64,000 bases of DNA from the NCBI RefSeq assembly GCF_029263155.1, contig NZ_JAJCYB010000077.1:1-64000 (forward strand). The letters are read 5' to 3'. The notes under the pieces are model-generated. The model did not search any database and was not told where the DNA came from. It worked only from the letters and a program-made list of their open reading frames with translations. Position numbers and translations under genes: made by a program. This DNA comes from Pseudonocardia sp. (lineage in GTDB: Bacteria; Actinomycetota; Actinomycetes; Mycobacteriales; Pseudonocardiaceae). Positions 8,619 through 16,736 of this stretch are shown in pieces. Numbering within the stretch: the stretch's first letter is position 1; the number at the start of each line of letters is the position of its first letter.

Positions 8619-8954
8619 GTGAGCAGCACCGGTGAACGGTCGACGAGAACCGTCTACGAAGAGGTCCAGGACACCGCGGAGTTCGCCGCACTGCGGTCGC
8701 GGCTGCGGCGCTTCGTGTTCCCGATGAGCGCGGCGTTCCTGATCTGGTACCTCGCGTACGTGCTGCTGGCGTCCTACGCGCGCGACTTCATGGCCACCCC
8801 GGTGTTCGGCAACATCAACGTCGGCCTGATCATCGGGCTGCTGCAGTTCGTCACCACGTTCGCGATCACCACGATGTACGTGCGGTACGCGAACCGACAC
8901 CTGGACCCGGCCGCCGCCCGGTTGCGGGAGCGGGTCGAGGGAGCGGTCCGCTGA
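8619..8954 (+). CDS. DUF485 small membrane protein (YjcH-like)
   Basis: A 111-aa protein with two transmembrane helices (about 33-53 and 68-90) and the DUF485 signature ending YVRYANRHLDP. DUF485 proteins (E. coli YjcH) are encoded directly before acetate permease ActP and are thought to be small subunits or partners. GTG 8619 has a good GGGAGG site at 8607-8612. Its TGA stop overlaps the presumed CTG start of the next symporter (CTGA), which implies tight translational coupling. Confidence 0.92.
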   Translation: MSSTGERSTRTVYEEVQDTAEFAALRSRLRRFVFPMSAAFLIWYLAYVLLASYARDFMATPVFGNINVGLIIGLLQFVTTFAITTMYVRYANRHLDPAAARLRERVEGAVR

Positions 8955-10597
8955 CCTCACCGGCCCGGGCGGAGCTCGACCCCACCCAGGTCGGCAACGT
9001 CGGGCTGAACATCGGCATCTTCCTGGCCTTCGTGCTGGTCACGCTGTACGTCGTCTACCGCGCCAGCCGCACCAACCGGTCCGCGTCGGACTACTACGCC
9101 GCCGGTCGTTCGTTCACCGGCCCCCAGAACGGCGTGGCCATCGCGGGTGACTACCTGTCCGCGGCGTCGTTCCTCGGCATCGCCGGGGCCATCGCGCTCA
9201 ACGGCTACGACGGTTTCCTGTACTCCGTCGGCTTCCTGGTGGCCTGGCTGGTCGCCCTGCTGCTGGTGGCGGAACTGCTGCGCAACACCGGCAAGTTCAC
9301 GATGGGCGACGTCCTGGCGTTCCGGATGCGCCAGCGCCCGGTGCGCGCGGCCGCGGCCACGTCCACGCTGGCGGTGTCGTTCTTCTACCTGCTCGCGCAG
9401 ATGGCAGGCGCAGGCGGCCTGATCGCGCTGCTGCTGCAGATCCCGAACTCCGACCGGTTCGGGCAGAGCGTCGTGATCGCCGTCGTCGGCCTCATCATGG
9501 TCGTCTACGTGCTGGTCGGCGGCATGAAGGGCACCACGTACGTCCAGATGATCAAGGCGGCGCTGCTGATCGTCAGCGCTGCGGCGATGACCGCGTGGGT
9601 GCTCGGGATCGTCGGGTTCAACCTCTCCGAGCTGCTCGGCCGGGCGGTCGAGAACAGCCCGGAGCGCGGAGCCGACCTGCTCAGCCCGGGCCTGCAGTAC
9701 ACCAACCCGGTCGACTTCATCTCCCTCGGACTCGCGCTGGTGCTCGGCACCGCGGGTCTGCCGCACATCCTGATGCGCTTCTACACCGTGCCCACCTCCA
9801 CCGAGGCACGCCGCTCGGTGGTCTGGGCGATCTGGCTGATCGGGCTGTTCTACCTGTTCACGCTGGTCCTGGGGTACGGGGCCGCGGCACTGGTGTGTCC
9901 GGAGAACATCGCCGCGGCGCCGGGTGGGGCCAACTCCGCGGCGCCGTTGCTGGCCTACCGGCTCGGCGGTGAGATCCTCCTGGGCATCATCTCGGCGGTC
10001 GCGTTCGCGACGATCCTCGCCGTGGTGGCCGGGCTGACGATCACCGCGTCCGCGTCGTTCGCCCACGACTTCTACGCCAACGTGGTCAAGCGCGGGGCGG
10101 TGTCGCCCGATGCGGAGGTGCGCGTCGCCCGGTTCACCGCGCTGGTCGTCGGATGCGTCGCGATCGCGGGCGGGATCCTGGTCAACGGCATCAACATCGC
10201 GTTCCTGGTGGCACTGGCCTTCGCCGTCGCGGCGTCGGCGAACCTGCCGACGATCCTGTACTCCCTGTTCTGGAAGCGGTTCAACACCACCGGCGCGCTG
10301 TTCAGCATCTACGGCGGCCTCACCAGCTGCGTGCTGCTCATCGTCTTCTCGCCGGTCGTGTCCGGGCCGCAGAGCGTGATGTTCCCGGACGGCGGCTGGG
10401 ACCTCTTCCCGCTGGAGAACCCCGGCATCGTGTCGATCCCGCTGTCGTTCCTGCTCGGCGTCATCGGCACGTTCGTGGGCGGGTCGAAGAACTTCGACCA
10501 CGAGAAGTACGCCGAGATGGAGGTCAGGTCCCTGACCGGTGCGGGCGCGGAGAAGGCGGTCGCGCACCGGCGGGCCCCCGGGCTCACCGGCCCCTGA
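8951..10597 (+). CDS. Cation:acetate-type symporter (copy C), probable CTG start
   Basis: An SSS transporter with the shorter central loop, closest to ActP/MctC. From the first GTG in frame (9032) the protein would lack most of transmembrane helix 1. Upstream in the same frame the codons read LTSPARAELDPTQVGNVGLN, which aligns with the N-terminus of the copy D paralogue (ASVGNPAVN). The only plausible initiator in that stretch is CTG 8951. It overlaps the DUF485 stop as CTGA, the equivalent of the common ATGA coupling. From there the protein is 548 aa. The AAGRSFTGPQNG and GDYLSAASFLGIAG segments are family-typical. Confidence 0.85.
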   Translation: MTSPARAELDPTQVGNVGLNIGIFLAFVLVTLYVVYRASRTNRSASDYYAAGRSFTGPQNGVAIAGDYLSAASFLGIAGAIALNGYDGFLYSVGFLVAWLVALLLVAELLRNTGKFTMGDVLAFRMRQRPVRAAAATSTLAVSFFYLLAQMAGAGGLIALLLQIPNSDRFGQSVVIAVVGLIMVVYVLVGGMKGTTYVQMIKAALLIVSAAAMTAWVLGIVGFNLSELLGRAVENSPERGADLLSPGLQYTNPVDFISLGLALVLGTAGLPHILMRFYTVPTSTEARRSVVWAIWLIGLFYLFTLVLGYGAAALVCPENIAAAPGGANSAAPLLAYRLGGEILLGIISAVAFATILAVVAGLTITASASFAHDFYANVVKRGAVSPDAEVRVARFTALVVGCVAIAGGILVNGINIAFLVALAFAVAASANLPTILYSLFWKRFNTTGALFSIYGGLTSCVLLIVFSPVVSGPQSVMFPDGGWDLFPLENPGIVSIPLSFLLGVIGTFVGGSKNFDHEKYAEMEVRSLTGAGAEKAVAHRRAPGLTGP

Positions 10598-10623
10598 CCG
10601 GATCCCATGGCAGGATCGCCCGC

Positions 10624-10947
10624 ATGACGGTCCCATCCCTGCCCGCCGCCGAGGTGCCCGCCGATGCGGCACTGCTCGACGTCCGCGAGGCCGACGAGTG
10701 GAACGCCGGACACGCACCCGGTGCGCGGCACCTGCCCATGTCCGAGCTCACCGTGCGCATCGGCGAGGTGCCTGCCGACGACCCGCTCTACGTCGTGTGC
10801 CGCTCCGGCGGTCGCTCGGCGCGGGTCGTGCAGTACCTCGTCGCCCAGGGCCGCCCCGCGGTGAACGTCGGCGGCGGTATGCAGCAGTGGGCCGCCGGTG
10901 GCCGCCCGCTCGTCGCCGAGGGCGGCGGGGCGCCGGAGATCATCTAG
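10624..10947 (+). CDS. Rhodanese-like domain protein
   Basis: A 107-aa single rhodanese domain with active-site Cys59 in the loop CRSGGRS (59-65) and the N-terminal LLDVREADEW motif. Such proteins carry or transfer sulfane sulfur as a Cys persulfide. A CAGGAT -10 box at 10611-10616 lies seven bases before the ATG and there is no ribosome site, so the mRNA is probably leaderless. Four bases separate its stop from the next GTG start region, so the two genes may be co-transcribed. The acceptor is unknown. Confidence 0.88.
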   Translation: MTVPSLPAAEVPADAALLDVREADEWNAGHAPGARHLPMSELTVRIGEVPADDPLYVVCRSGGRSARVVQYLVAQGRPAVNVGGGMQQWAAGGRPLVAEGGGAPEII

Positions 10948-10949
10948 CC

Positions 10950-12062
10950 GTGGCGCCCGGACCGCTGACCTGCCCGCGGTGCGGGCGCGCCTCGACACCC
11001 GACGCCGGTCCGTTCTGCCCCTTCTGCGGCCGCCACCTGGCCGCGCTGCAGTGGGTGGCCGAGCCACCGCGCCCGGGTCCGCCCGCGGCCGTGCCGGCTC
11101 CGCGCGCGCCCTACGCCGGACCGCCGCGGTACCGGGAGCGGCCGCGCGGAGGTTTCGCGCCCCGTCCGTGGCCGGCCCCGGACCGGGCGCGTCCACCGGA
11201 CGCGCCCCACGCCGCCCGCTCGACCGCCGGCACCGTCGTACCGCTGCTCTGGGCGGTCGCGGCGGTCGCGACCGTCGCCGCCGCGGCAGAGGTCTGGCGC
11301 TACGTGCTGCTGCTGGCGAGCCGGTCCGACGCGCTGGAGGCCGGGGTGGTGGCCGCCTCGGACGCACTGGTGCTGTCGGCGGGCACGATCGCGCCGATCC
11401 TGGCGCTGCTCGCGGGTGGGCTGGTCGTCCTGTGGACGGTGCGGGCCGCCGAGGCGGCGGCCACCGGCGCCGGCGTCGTGGCGTCCCGGCGGCCCCGGGA
11501 GATCGTCCTGGGCTGGCTCGTGCCGGGGGTCAACCTCACCGTCCCCGGTTCGGTGCTCGCCGAGATCGAGCACGGCGCGCTCGGCCTGCCCGCCGGTGCG
11601 CGGCCGCGACCGTCGCGGCTGGTGCTGGGCTGGTGGGCGCTGTGGGCGGCCGGGGTGGTGCTCGCCGCGGTGGTGCTGCTGTGGGGGCTCCGGACGGGCG
11701 TGCAGGCCCGCGCGGACGGGGTGCTGCTGCATGCGGTGCTCGACCTGCTCGCCGCCGTCACCGCCGGCGTCACCGCGGTGCTGATCGGGCGCCTCACCCG
11801 GCTGCTGGGCCCCGCCGTCGCCGCCCGCCGCGAACTGCTGGTCCGGACACCCCCCCCACCCCCACCCCCACCCCTGACCCACCCCACCGCGCCCCCCCGC
11901 GGCTTGCAGTGGGGTGGCTTCACTCCAGCCCGGCTGCAGCAAGGCCACCCCACTGCAACCGGGGTGTGGGCGCGGCGCGGGCGCGTCAGGCCGTCACCCG
12001 GAGCTCGCGCAGCCCGCGCATCACGAAGTCGGGGCGGCGGAGCGGTTCGGCGGTCAGGGTGA
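10950..12062 (+). CDS. Zinc-ribbon DUF4328-like membrane protein
   Basis: 370 aa. An N-terminal zinc ribbon (Cys8, Cys11, Cys23, Cys26) is followed by a proline-rich linker and four predicted membrane helices between about 90 and 290, with a WLVPGVNLTVPGS segment typical of DUF4328 proteins. After residue 290 the frame runs through a Pro run, then through a 55-base hairpin repeat, and stops 77 bases inside the antisense of the P450 gene. The last 70 residues are therefore probably recent read-through and not part of the conserved fold. The function is unknown. It follows the rhodanese gene closely. Confidence 0.72.
   Translation: MAPGPLTCPRCGRASTPDAGPFCPFCGRHLAALQWVAEPPRPGPPAAVPAPRAPYAGPPRYRERPRGGFAPRPWPAPDRARPPDAPHAARSTAGTVVPLLWAVAAVATVAAAAEVWRYVLLLASRSDALEAGVVAASDALVLSAGTIAPILALLAGGLVVLWTVRAAEAAATGAGVVASRRPREIVLGWLVPGVNLTVPGSVLAEIEHGALGLPAGARPRPSRLVLGWWALWAAGVVLAAVVLLWGLRTGVQARADGVLLHAVLDLLAAVTAGVTAVLIGRLTRLLGPAVAARRELLVRTPPPPPPPPLTHPTAPPRGLQWGGFTPARLQQGHPTATGVWARRGRVRPSPGARAARASRSRGGGAVRRSG
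11904..11958. repeat. Hairpin repeat (copy 1), likely bidirectional terminator
   Basis: A perfect 15-bp inverted repeat: TTGCAGTGGGGTGGC at 11904-11918 and its complement at 11944-11958, with a 25-base loop. It sits between convergent genes. The segment TGCAGCAAGGCCACC (11935-11949) recurs exactly in the hairpin at 55476-55530, so the two are one repeat family. It probably terminates transcription from both sides. Confidence 0.8.
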
Positions 12063-13173
12063 GCCCGGGCATGCGGGTGCGCAGGGCGTCGAGGGCGGCG
12101 GCGACCTCCAGGCGGGCGAGCGGGGCGCCGAGGCAGTAGTGCACGCCGAGGCCGAACCCCAGGTGCGGGTTGTGGGTGCGGCCGACGTCGAGCTCGTCGG
12201 GGCGGTCGAACACCTGCGGGTCCCGGGCGGCGGCCCCCAGCAGCGCGGCGATCCGGGTGCCTGCGGGGACCGGGTGCCCGGCCACCTCGGTGTCGACGAC
12301 GGCCGTGCGCTCGAACAGCTGCAGCGGCGGGTCGTAGCGGATCAGCTCCTCGACCGCGAGGGCGAGCGGCCCGGTTCCCGCGGGTAGGCCGCGCAGCCGC
12401 TCCCACTGCTCGGGGTGCCGCAGCAGGGCGAGCACCCCGTTGCCGATCACGTTGACGGTGGCCTCGTGGCCCGCCATCAGCAGCAGCGCCGCGGTGCCCA
12501 CCAGCTCGTCGGCGTCGACGCCCGCCCGCACCAGGTCGCTGACCAGGTCGTCGCCGGGGTGGCGCCTGCGGTGGTCGGCGAGCCCGCGCAGCGTGTCGAC
12601 GAACTCCGTGGCCGCCCGCTCGGCGGCCGCGCGCCGGGCGTCGCCGGAAGGACCGGACACCGTCGGCTCGTACATCGTCACGATCGCGTTCGACCACCCC
12701 CGCAACGCCGACCGCGCCGGTTCCGGTACCCCGAGCAGCTCGGCGATCACCTCGACGGGCAGGGCGGCGGCCACCGTGGCGATGACGTCGCCGCCGCGGC
12801 CCGTCCCGTCGGCCAGCTCGTCGACCAGCCGTACCGCGAGGTCGTGCACCCACGGGGCGAGCCGCGCGGTGTGGCCCCGGTTGAACGCCCCCGCGACGGT
12901 CGCGCGCAGCCGGTGGTGGGGCTCGCCCTCACGCTCCAGCAGGGAGTTGCGGTGCAGCAGGTTGAACGCGGACAACTCGGTGGCGGGCTCGGCGTCGGCC
13001 CAGATCCGCCCCAGCCCGCGGCTGCGCAGCACCGCCGCGCAGGCGGCGTGGGTGACGGCGACGGGCGTGCCGAGCAGGGGGTGGTCGTGCACCGGTGCCC
13101 AGGTCCGCAGCACCGCGAACGCCGGGTACGGGTCGTCGAGGAAGCCGGGATCGGCGGGGTCGAAAGGGGCCAC
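11986..13173 (-). CDS. Cytochrome P450
   Basis: A 395-aa soluble bacterial class I P450. It has the I-helix oxygen-binding motif AGHEAT at 234-239, the K-helix ExxR (Glu276/Arg279), and the heme loop FGLGVHYCLG with ligand Cys347. GTG 13173 is chosen because AGGAG lies seven bases upstream and the protein then starts as VAPFDPADP, the usual length for this class; the frame is open further upstream. No ferredoxin or reductase gene is adjacent, so electrons must come from elsewhere. The substrate cannot be read from the sequence. It is convergent with the zinc-ribbon gene and divergent from symporter D. Confidence 0.92.
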   Translation of the reverse strand: MAPFDPADPGFLDDPYPAFAVLRTWAPVHDHPLLGTPVAVTHAACAAVLRSRGLGRIWADAEPATELSAFNLLHRNSLLEREGEPHHRLRATVAGAFNRGHTARLAPWVHDLAVRLVDELADGTGRGGDVIATVAAALPVEVIAELLGVPEPARSALRGWSNAIVTMYEPTVSGPSGDARRAAAERAATEFVDTLRGLADHRRRHPGDDLVSDLVRAGVDADELVGTAALLLMAGHEATVNVIGNGVLALLRHPEQWERLRGLPAGTGPLALAVEELIRYDPPLQLFERTAVVDTEVAGHPVPAGTRIAALLGAAARDPQVFDRPDELDVGRTHNPHLGFGLGVHYCLGAPLARLEVAAALDALRTRMPGLTLTAEPLRRPDFVMRGLRELRVTA

Positions 13174-13270
13174 TGCGCATCTCCTGACGTGACGGATCGG
13201 TGACTTTCCGCAGCGGCGGTCGTTGGATGACACGGGCGGTCCTCGCATTCTGCCCCGGAAGGATGTTCCC

Positions 13271-14965
13271 GTGCTCCTCGCGCAACCGGCGTCGGTCGGC
13301 AACCCGGCGGTCAACATCGCGGTCTTCGGCGCCTTCGTGGTGCTGACCCTCGTGGTGGTGTTCCGCGTCAGCCGCAGCAACCAGACGGCCTCGGACTACT
13401 ACACCGGTGGGCGCGGGTTCACCGGCGGCCAGAACGGTGTGGCGCTGGCCGGTGACTACCTCTCCGCCGCCGCGTTCCTCGGGATCGCGGGCGTCGTCGC
13501 CGTCTTCGGCTACGACGGCCTGCTCTACGCGATCGGCGCCTTCGTGGGCTGGCTCGTCGCGCTGCTGCTGGTCGCCGAGTGGATGCGCAACACCGGCCGG
13601 TTCACGATGGGCGACGTCCTGAGCTTCCGCCTGCGGCAGCGACCGGTGCGTGCGGCCGCAGCCACCTCGACGCTGCTCATCTCGCTGATCTACCTGATCG
13701 CGCAGATCGCAGGCGCGGGCGGGCTGGTCGCGCTGTTGCTCGACATCCCCAGCAGCAACCGGCTCGGGCAGAGCATCGTGATCGCGGTGGTCGGGGGCCT
13801 GATGATGGTCTACGTGCTGGTGGGCGGCATGAAGGGCACCACCTGGGTACAGATCATCAAGGCCAACCTGCTCCTCGTCTGCGGGCTCGTGCTTGCCGCG
13901 TGGGTGGTCGGCAGGTACGGGTTCAACCTCTCCGCGCTGCTCGGCGCGGCTGCGGAGAACAGCCCGGAGGCCGGGGAGCAGGTGCTTGCTCCCGGGCTGC
14001 TGTACGGACAGACCGAGCTCTCGAAGATCGATTTCATCTCGCTGTCGCTGGCGGCCGTGCTCGGCCCGGCGAGCCTGCCGCACATCCTGATGCGCTTCTA
14101 CACCGTGCCGAACGCGCAGGAGGCCCGTCGATCCGTGGCCTGGGCGATCTGGTTGATCGGCGGCTTCTTCCTGATGGTGCTGGTGATCGGCTACGGCGCA
14201 ACGGCGCTCGTCGGCCCCGACACGATCCTCGCCGCACCCGGAGCGTCGAACTCCGCGGCTCCGCTGCTGGCGTTCCGGCTCGGGGGGACGCTCCTGCTGG
14301 GGATCGTGGCCGCCGTCGCCTTCGCGACGATCCTGGCCGTGGTGGCCGGCCTGACCATCGCGGCGTCGGCCTCCTTCGCCCACGACGTCTACGCCAACGT
14401 CATCAAGCGCGGGGCACCCGAAGCCGGACAGGAAGTCAGGGTGGCGCGGCGCACCGCGGTCGGCGTGGGCGTGCTCGCGATCGCCGGCGGGATCCTCGCC
14501 ATCGGGCAGAACGTCGCCGTGCTCGTCACCCTGGCCTTCGCGGTGGCGGCGTCGGCCAACATGGCGCCGCTGGTGTACTCGCTGTTCTGGAAGCGGTTCA
14601 ACACCACGGGCGCGCTCTACAGCATGTACGGCGGCATGGGCACCGCCCTGTTCCTGGTGATCGTCTCACCCGCGGTGTCGGGTTCGCCGTCCTCGATGAT
14701 CCCCGGTGCCGACTTCGCCCTGTTCCCGCTGGCCAACCCGGGCATCGTCTCGATCCCGCTGTCCTTCCTGCTCGGCGCGATCGGCACCTTCCTCGGCCCG
14801 CGCGACGAGGACGCGGACCGCCGGTTCGCCGAGATGGAGGTCCGCGCCCTGACCGGTGCCGGGGCCGAGGGCCGCCAGGCGGTCAGCGAGGCCCCGCGCG
14901 CACCGCGGCCGCAGCACGCCTTCGTCGAGGGTCCTGCCCCCCGGCCCGGCCCCCGCCCCCGCTAG
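13271..14965 (+). CDS. Cation:acetate-type symporter (copy D)
   Basis: A 564-aa SSS transporter, close paralogue of copy C and with the short central loop (GRYGFNLSALLG and GLLYGQTELSKIDFIS). GTG 13271 is preferred to TTG 13223 because GGAAGGA lies eight bases upstream and the resulting N-terminus (VLLAQPASVGNPAVN) enters the first helix directly. Family signatures GGRGFTGGQNGVALAGDYLS and LPHILMRFYTVP are present. The Pro/Arg-rich C-terminal tail is longer than in copy C. It is divergent from the P450 gene across 97 bases. Confidence 0.87.
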   Translation: MLLAQPASVGNPAVNIAVFGAFVVLTLVVVFRVSRSNQTASDYYTGGRGFTGGQNGVALAGDYLSAAAFLGIAGVVAVFGYDGLLYAIGAFVGWLVALLLVAEWMRNTGRFTMGDVLSFRLRQRPVRAAAATSTLLISLIYLIAQIAGAGGLVALLLDIPSSNRLGQSIVIAVVGGLMMVYVLVGGMKGTTWVQIIKANLLLVCGLVLAAWVVGRYGFNLSALLGAAAENSPEAGEQVLAPGLLYGQTELSKIDFISLSLAAVLGPASLPHILMRFYTVPNAQEARRSVAWAIWLIGGFFLMVLVIGYGATALVGPDTILAAPGASNSAAPLLAFRLGGTLLLGIVAAVAFATILAVVAGLTIAASASFAHDVYANVIKRGAPEAGQEVRVARRTAVGVGVLAIAGGILAIGQNVAVLVTLAFAVAASANMAPLVYSLFWKRFNTTGALYSMYGGMGTALFLVIVSPAVSGSPSSMIPGADFALFPLANPGIVSIPLSFLLGAIGTFLGPRDEDADRRFAEMEVRALTGAGAEGRQAVSEAPRAPRPQHAFVEGPAPRPGPRPR

Positions 14966-14998
14966 CCCGGCCCACCCCCGGATAGGGTCCTCGGAACC

Positions 14999-15919
14999 AT
15001 GGCGAAGAAGACACGTGTGGCAGCCCCGGCCGGGGAGAACCCGCGCCGGCCCTGCCCCTGCGGATCCGGTAAGCGCTACAAGGCCTGCCACGGAGCGGGT
15101 GACGACGTCATCGTCACCCGCCCGTTCGCCGGCCTGGCCGCGGAGTGCGACCTGGTCGCGCTTCGCGAGTTCCTCCCGTCGGCGACGGCGCCGCTGCCGC
15201 TGCGCGAGGGCACGGCCACGCTGGCGTCGGTGCTGCCCGGCGCCTCCGCGGCGGTCGTGCGCCCCGGCGGCGACATCCTGCTCGGGATGCAGGTGCAGAC
15301 CCGCTCCGGCGACCTGTCCGCCGACCTCGCCCGCGCGCTGGACTGGGCCCGGGCCGCCGAACCGGGCAGCGCGCTGCCGGTGGTGGGACCCGGGCTGACG
15401 GGCACCGAGCGGCTCCAGGACGTCCTCGACGCCGACGCGCCGCTCGAGGTCACCCTGCACGCCGACTTCGCGTGGTGGGTGGCCCCGGAGGACGGCAGCG
15501 AGCCCACCGCGGAGGTGCTGGCCACCGTCGAGCGGGCCAACGCGGTGATCATGCCGACGGAGGCCGTCACGGGAGAGGGCGTCCGGGCCGCGTACTGGGT
15601 GGACACCGGCACCAAGGCGCACCTGCGCTGGGTCCGGCCCGAGCCCGAGGAGCAGCTGATCGCGGCACTGGCCCGGCTGCAGGCCCGGGGCGAGCTCGCG
15701 CTCGGCCCGGAGACCCGCTACGCGGGGTCCTTCCGAGCGCACGGCCTGCTCGTGCCCGTCTGGGACCTCGACCGCGACCAGCACCCCAAGGAGTGGAGCG
15801 AGCCCGTCACCGCGTTCGCGAAGCGCCTGACCGAGGCCCTGGCCGACGACGCCCCGCTGACGGCAGACGAGCGCCGTGCTCGCGACGCGCTCGCCGGCAA
15901 GCAGGTCACCCTGCGGTAG
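14999..15919 (+). CDS. SEC-C motif protein (DUF5926-like)
   Basis: A 306-aa cytoplasmic protein that begins with a basic stretch and a SEC-C zinc motif, CPCGSGKRYKACHG, with Cys19, Cys21, Cys30 and His31 as ligands. The remainder matches the actinobacterial DUF5926 type, an alpha/beta protein with no membrane helix. SEC-C motifs occur at the C-terminus of SecA, but this protein lacks the SecA motor and should not be called SecA. A TAGGGT -10 box shortly before the ATG and the lack of a ribosome site suggest a leaderless or very short-leader transcript. Confidence 0.8.
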   Translation: MAKKTRVAAPAGENPRRPCPCGSGKRYKACHGAGDDVIVTRPFAGLAAECDLVALREFLPSATAPLPLREGTATLASVLPGASAAVVRPGGDILLGMQVQTRSGDLSADLARALDWARAAEPGSALPVVGPGLTGTERLQDVLDADAPLEVTLHADFAWWVAPEDGSEPTAEVLATVERANAVIMPTEAVTGEGVRAAYWVDTGTKAHLRWVRPEPEEQLIAALARLQARGELALGPETRYAGSFRAHGLLVPVWDLDRDQHPKEWSEPVTAFAKRLTEALADDAPLTADERRARDALAGKQVTLR

Positions 15920-15931
15920 CTCGGTCCCGAC

Positions 15932-15964
15932 CTACACACACCTGAGCCTGCTAACATCTACACA
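15932..15964 (+). promoter_or_regulatory. Promoter and direct repeats before vapB-like gene
   Basis: TAACAT at 15952-15957 is a good -10 box six bases before the antitoxin ATG, giving a leaderless message. CTACACA occurs at 15932-15938 and again at 15958-15964, flanking the -10, and is a candidate autoregulatory operator for the antitoxin. Confidence 0.5.
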
Positions 15965-16215
15965 TGGCTGTGTTGACCCAGCGGCTGCAGCTGTTGCTGG
16001 ACGAGGACCGCCTGGCCCGCATCACGCAGGAGGCCGAGCGTCGCGGTAGCTCGGTGGCCGCGCTCGTGCGCGAGGCCATCGATGCCTGCTACCCGCCGGA
16101 CGGCCCGAGCCGCAGCGCGGCCGGGCAGCTCCTGCTCGACGCCGAACCGCTCGATCTCGGCGACTGGGCGGATGCCAAGTCCGAGATCGAGTCGATGTAC
16201 CCGGGCGACGCGTGA
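15964..16215 (+). CDS. VapB-like ribbon-helix-helix antitoxin
   Basis: An 83-aa protein with an N-terminal ribbon-helix-helix pattern: a short strand (LTQRLQLLL), then helices separated by RRGSSVAALVREAI. An acidic C-terminus (SEIESMYPGDA) would bind the toxin. It is predicted to neutralise the downstream PIN toxin and repress its own operon. The start is supported by the -10 box six bases upstream. Its stop overlaps the toxin GTG by four bases (GTGA). Confidence 0.8.
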   Translation: MAVLTQRLQLLLDEDRLARITQEAERRGSSVAALVREAIDACYPPDGPSRSAAGQLLLDAEPLDLGDWADAKSEIESMYPGDA

Positions 16216-16736
16216 CGCGGTTCCTGTTCGACACCGCCGTCTTCCTGTACGCGCGCGGCCGGGAGCACGAGTACCGGGCCCCGTGTCGGGAGCTCGTCCG
16301 GCTCTGCCAGCACGGGTCGCTCACCGGCGAGGCCAGCGTCGAGCTCGTGCAGGAGTACGCGCACGTGTTGCGCAGGCGGGGTCTGGACGGCGCCGTGGTG
16401 CGGGACGAGGCGCTCGCGGTCGGCTCGCTGTGCCTGCTGCACGACTTCGGCGCACCCGAGCTGCGCACCGCGCTCGGGCTCGTCGCCACGAGCACCGGGC
16501 TGGGGATCCGGGACGCGGTGCACGCGGCGACGGCCCTGCGCCGGGGCATCGGCGTGATCGTCTCGCCGGACCGGGCGTTCGACGGGGTCGGCGGCCTGGA
16601 CCGGGTCGATCCGCTCGACGCCGCCCGCCTGCTGGCCACCGGCCCGCCCGCGCCACGCGAGGCCGACCGACGGCCCGGCGCCCACATCGCTCCCGGCCCC
16701 CGAATCGCTCCCGGCCGTAGCGCATCGGACCGTTGA
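16212..16736 (+). CDS. VapC-like PIN-domain toxin
   Basis: A 174-aa PIN-domain ribonuclease with the usual acidic residues: Asp7 in FLFDTAVF, Glu44, Asp101 in IRDAVHAAT and Asp120 in SPDRAFD. PIN toxins cleave specific RNAs with Mg or Mn when freed from antitoxin. The first 140 residues cover the domain. The last 35 are a low-complexity Pro/Arg tail that ends exactly where the convergent gene ends, and may have been gained by loss of an earlier stop. A four-base overlap with the antitoxin supports co-translation. Confidence 0.82.
   Translation: MTRFLFDTAVFLYARGREHEYRAPCRELVRLCQHGSLTGEASVELVQEYAHVLRRRGLDGAVVRDEALAVGSLCLLHDFGAPELRTALGLVATSTGLGIRDAVHAATALRRGIGVIVSPDRAFDGVGGLDRVDPLDAARLLATGPPAPREADRRPGAHIAPGPRIAPGRSASDR

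Noticed and set aside
9032-10597. GTG 9032 as start of symporter C
   Set aside because: It removes most of helix 1, while the upstream codons align with the paralogous N-terminus.
13223-13270. TTG 13223 as start of symporter D
   Set aside because: GTG 13271 has a good GGAAGGA ribosome site and matches the family start.
14999-15919. SecA annotation for the SEC-C protein
   Set aside because: Only the small zinc motif is shared; the helicase motor domains of SecA are missing.
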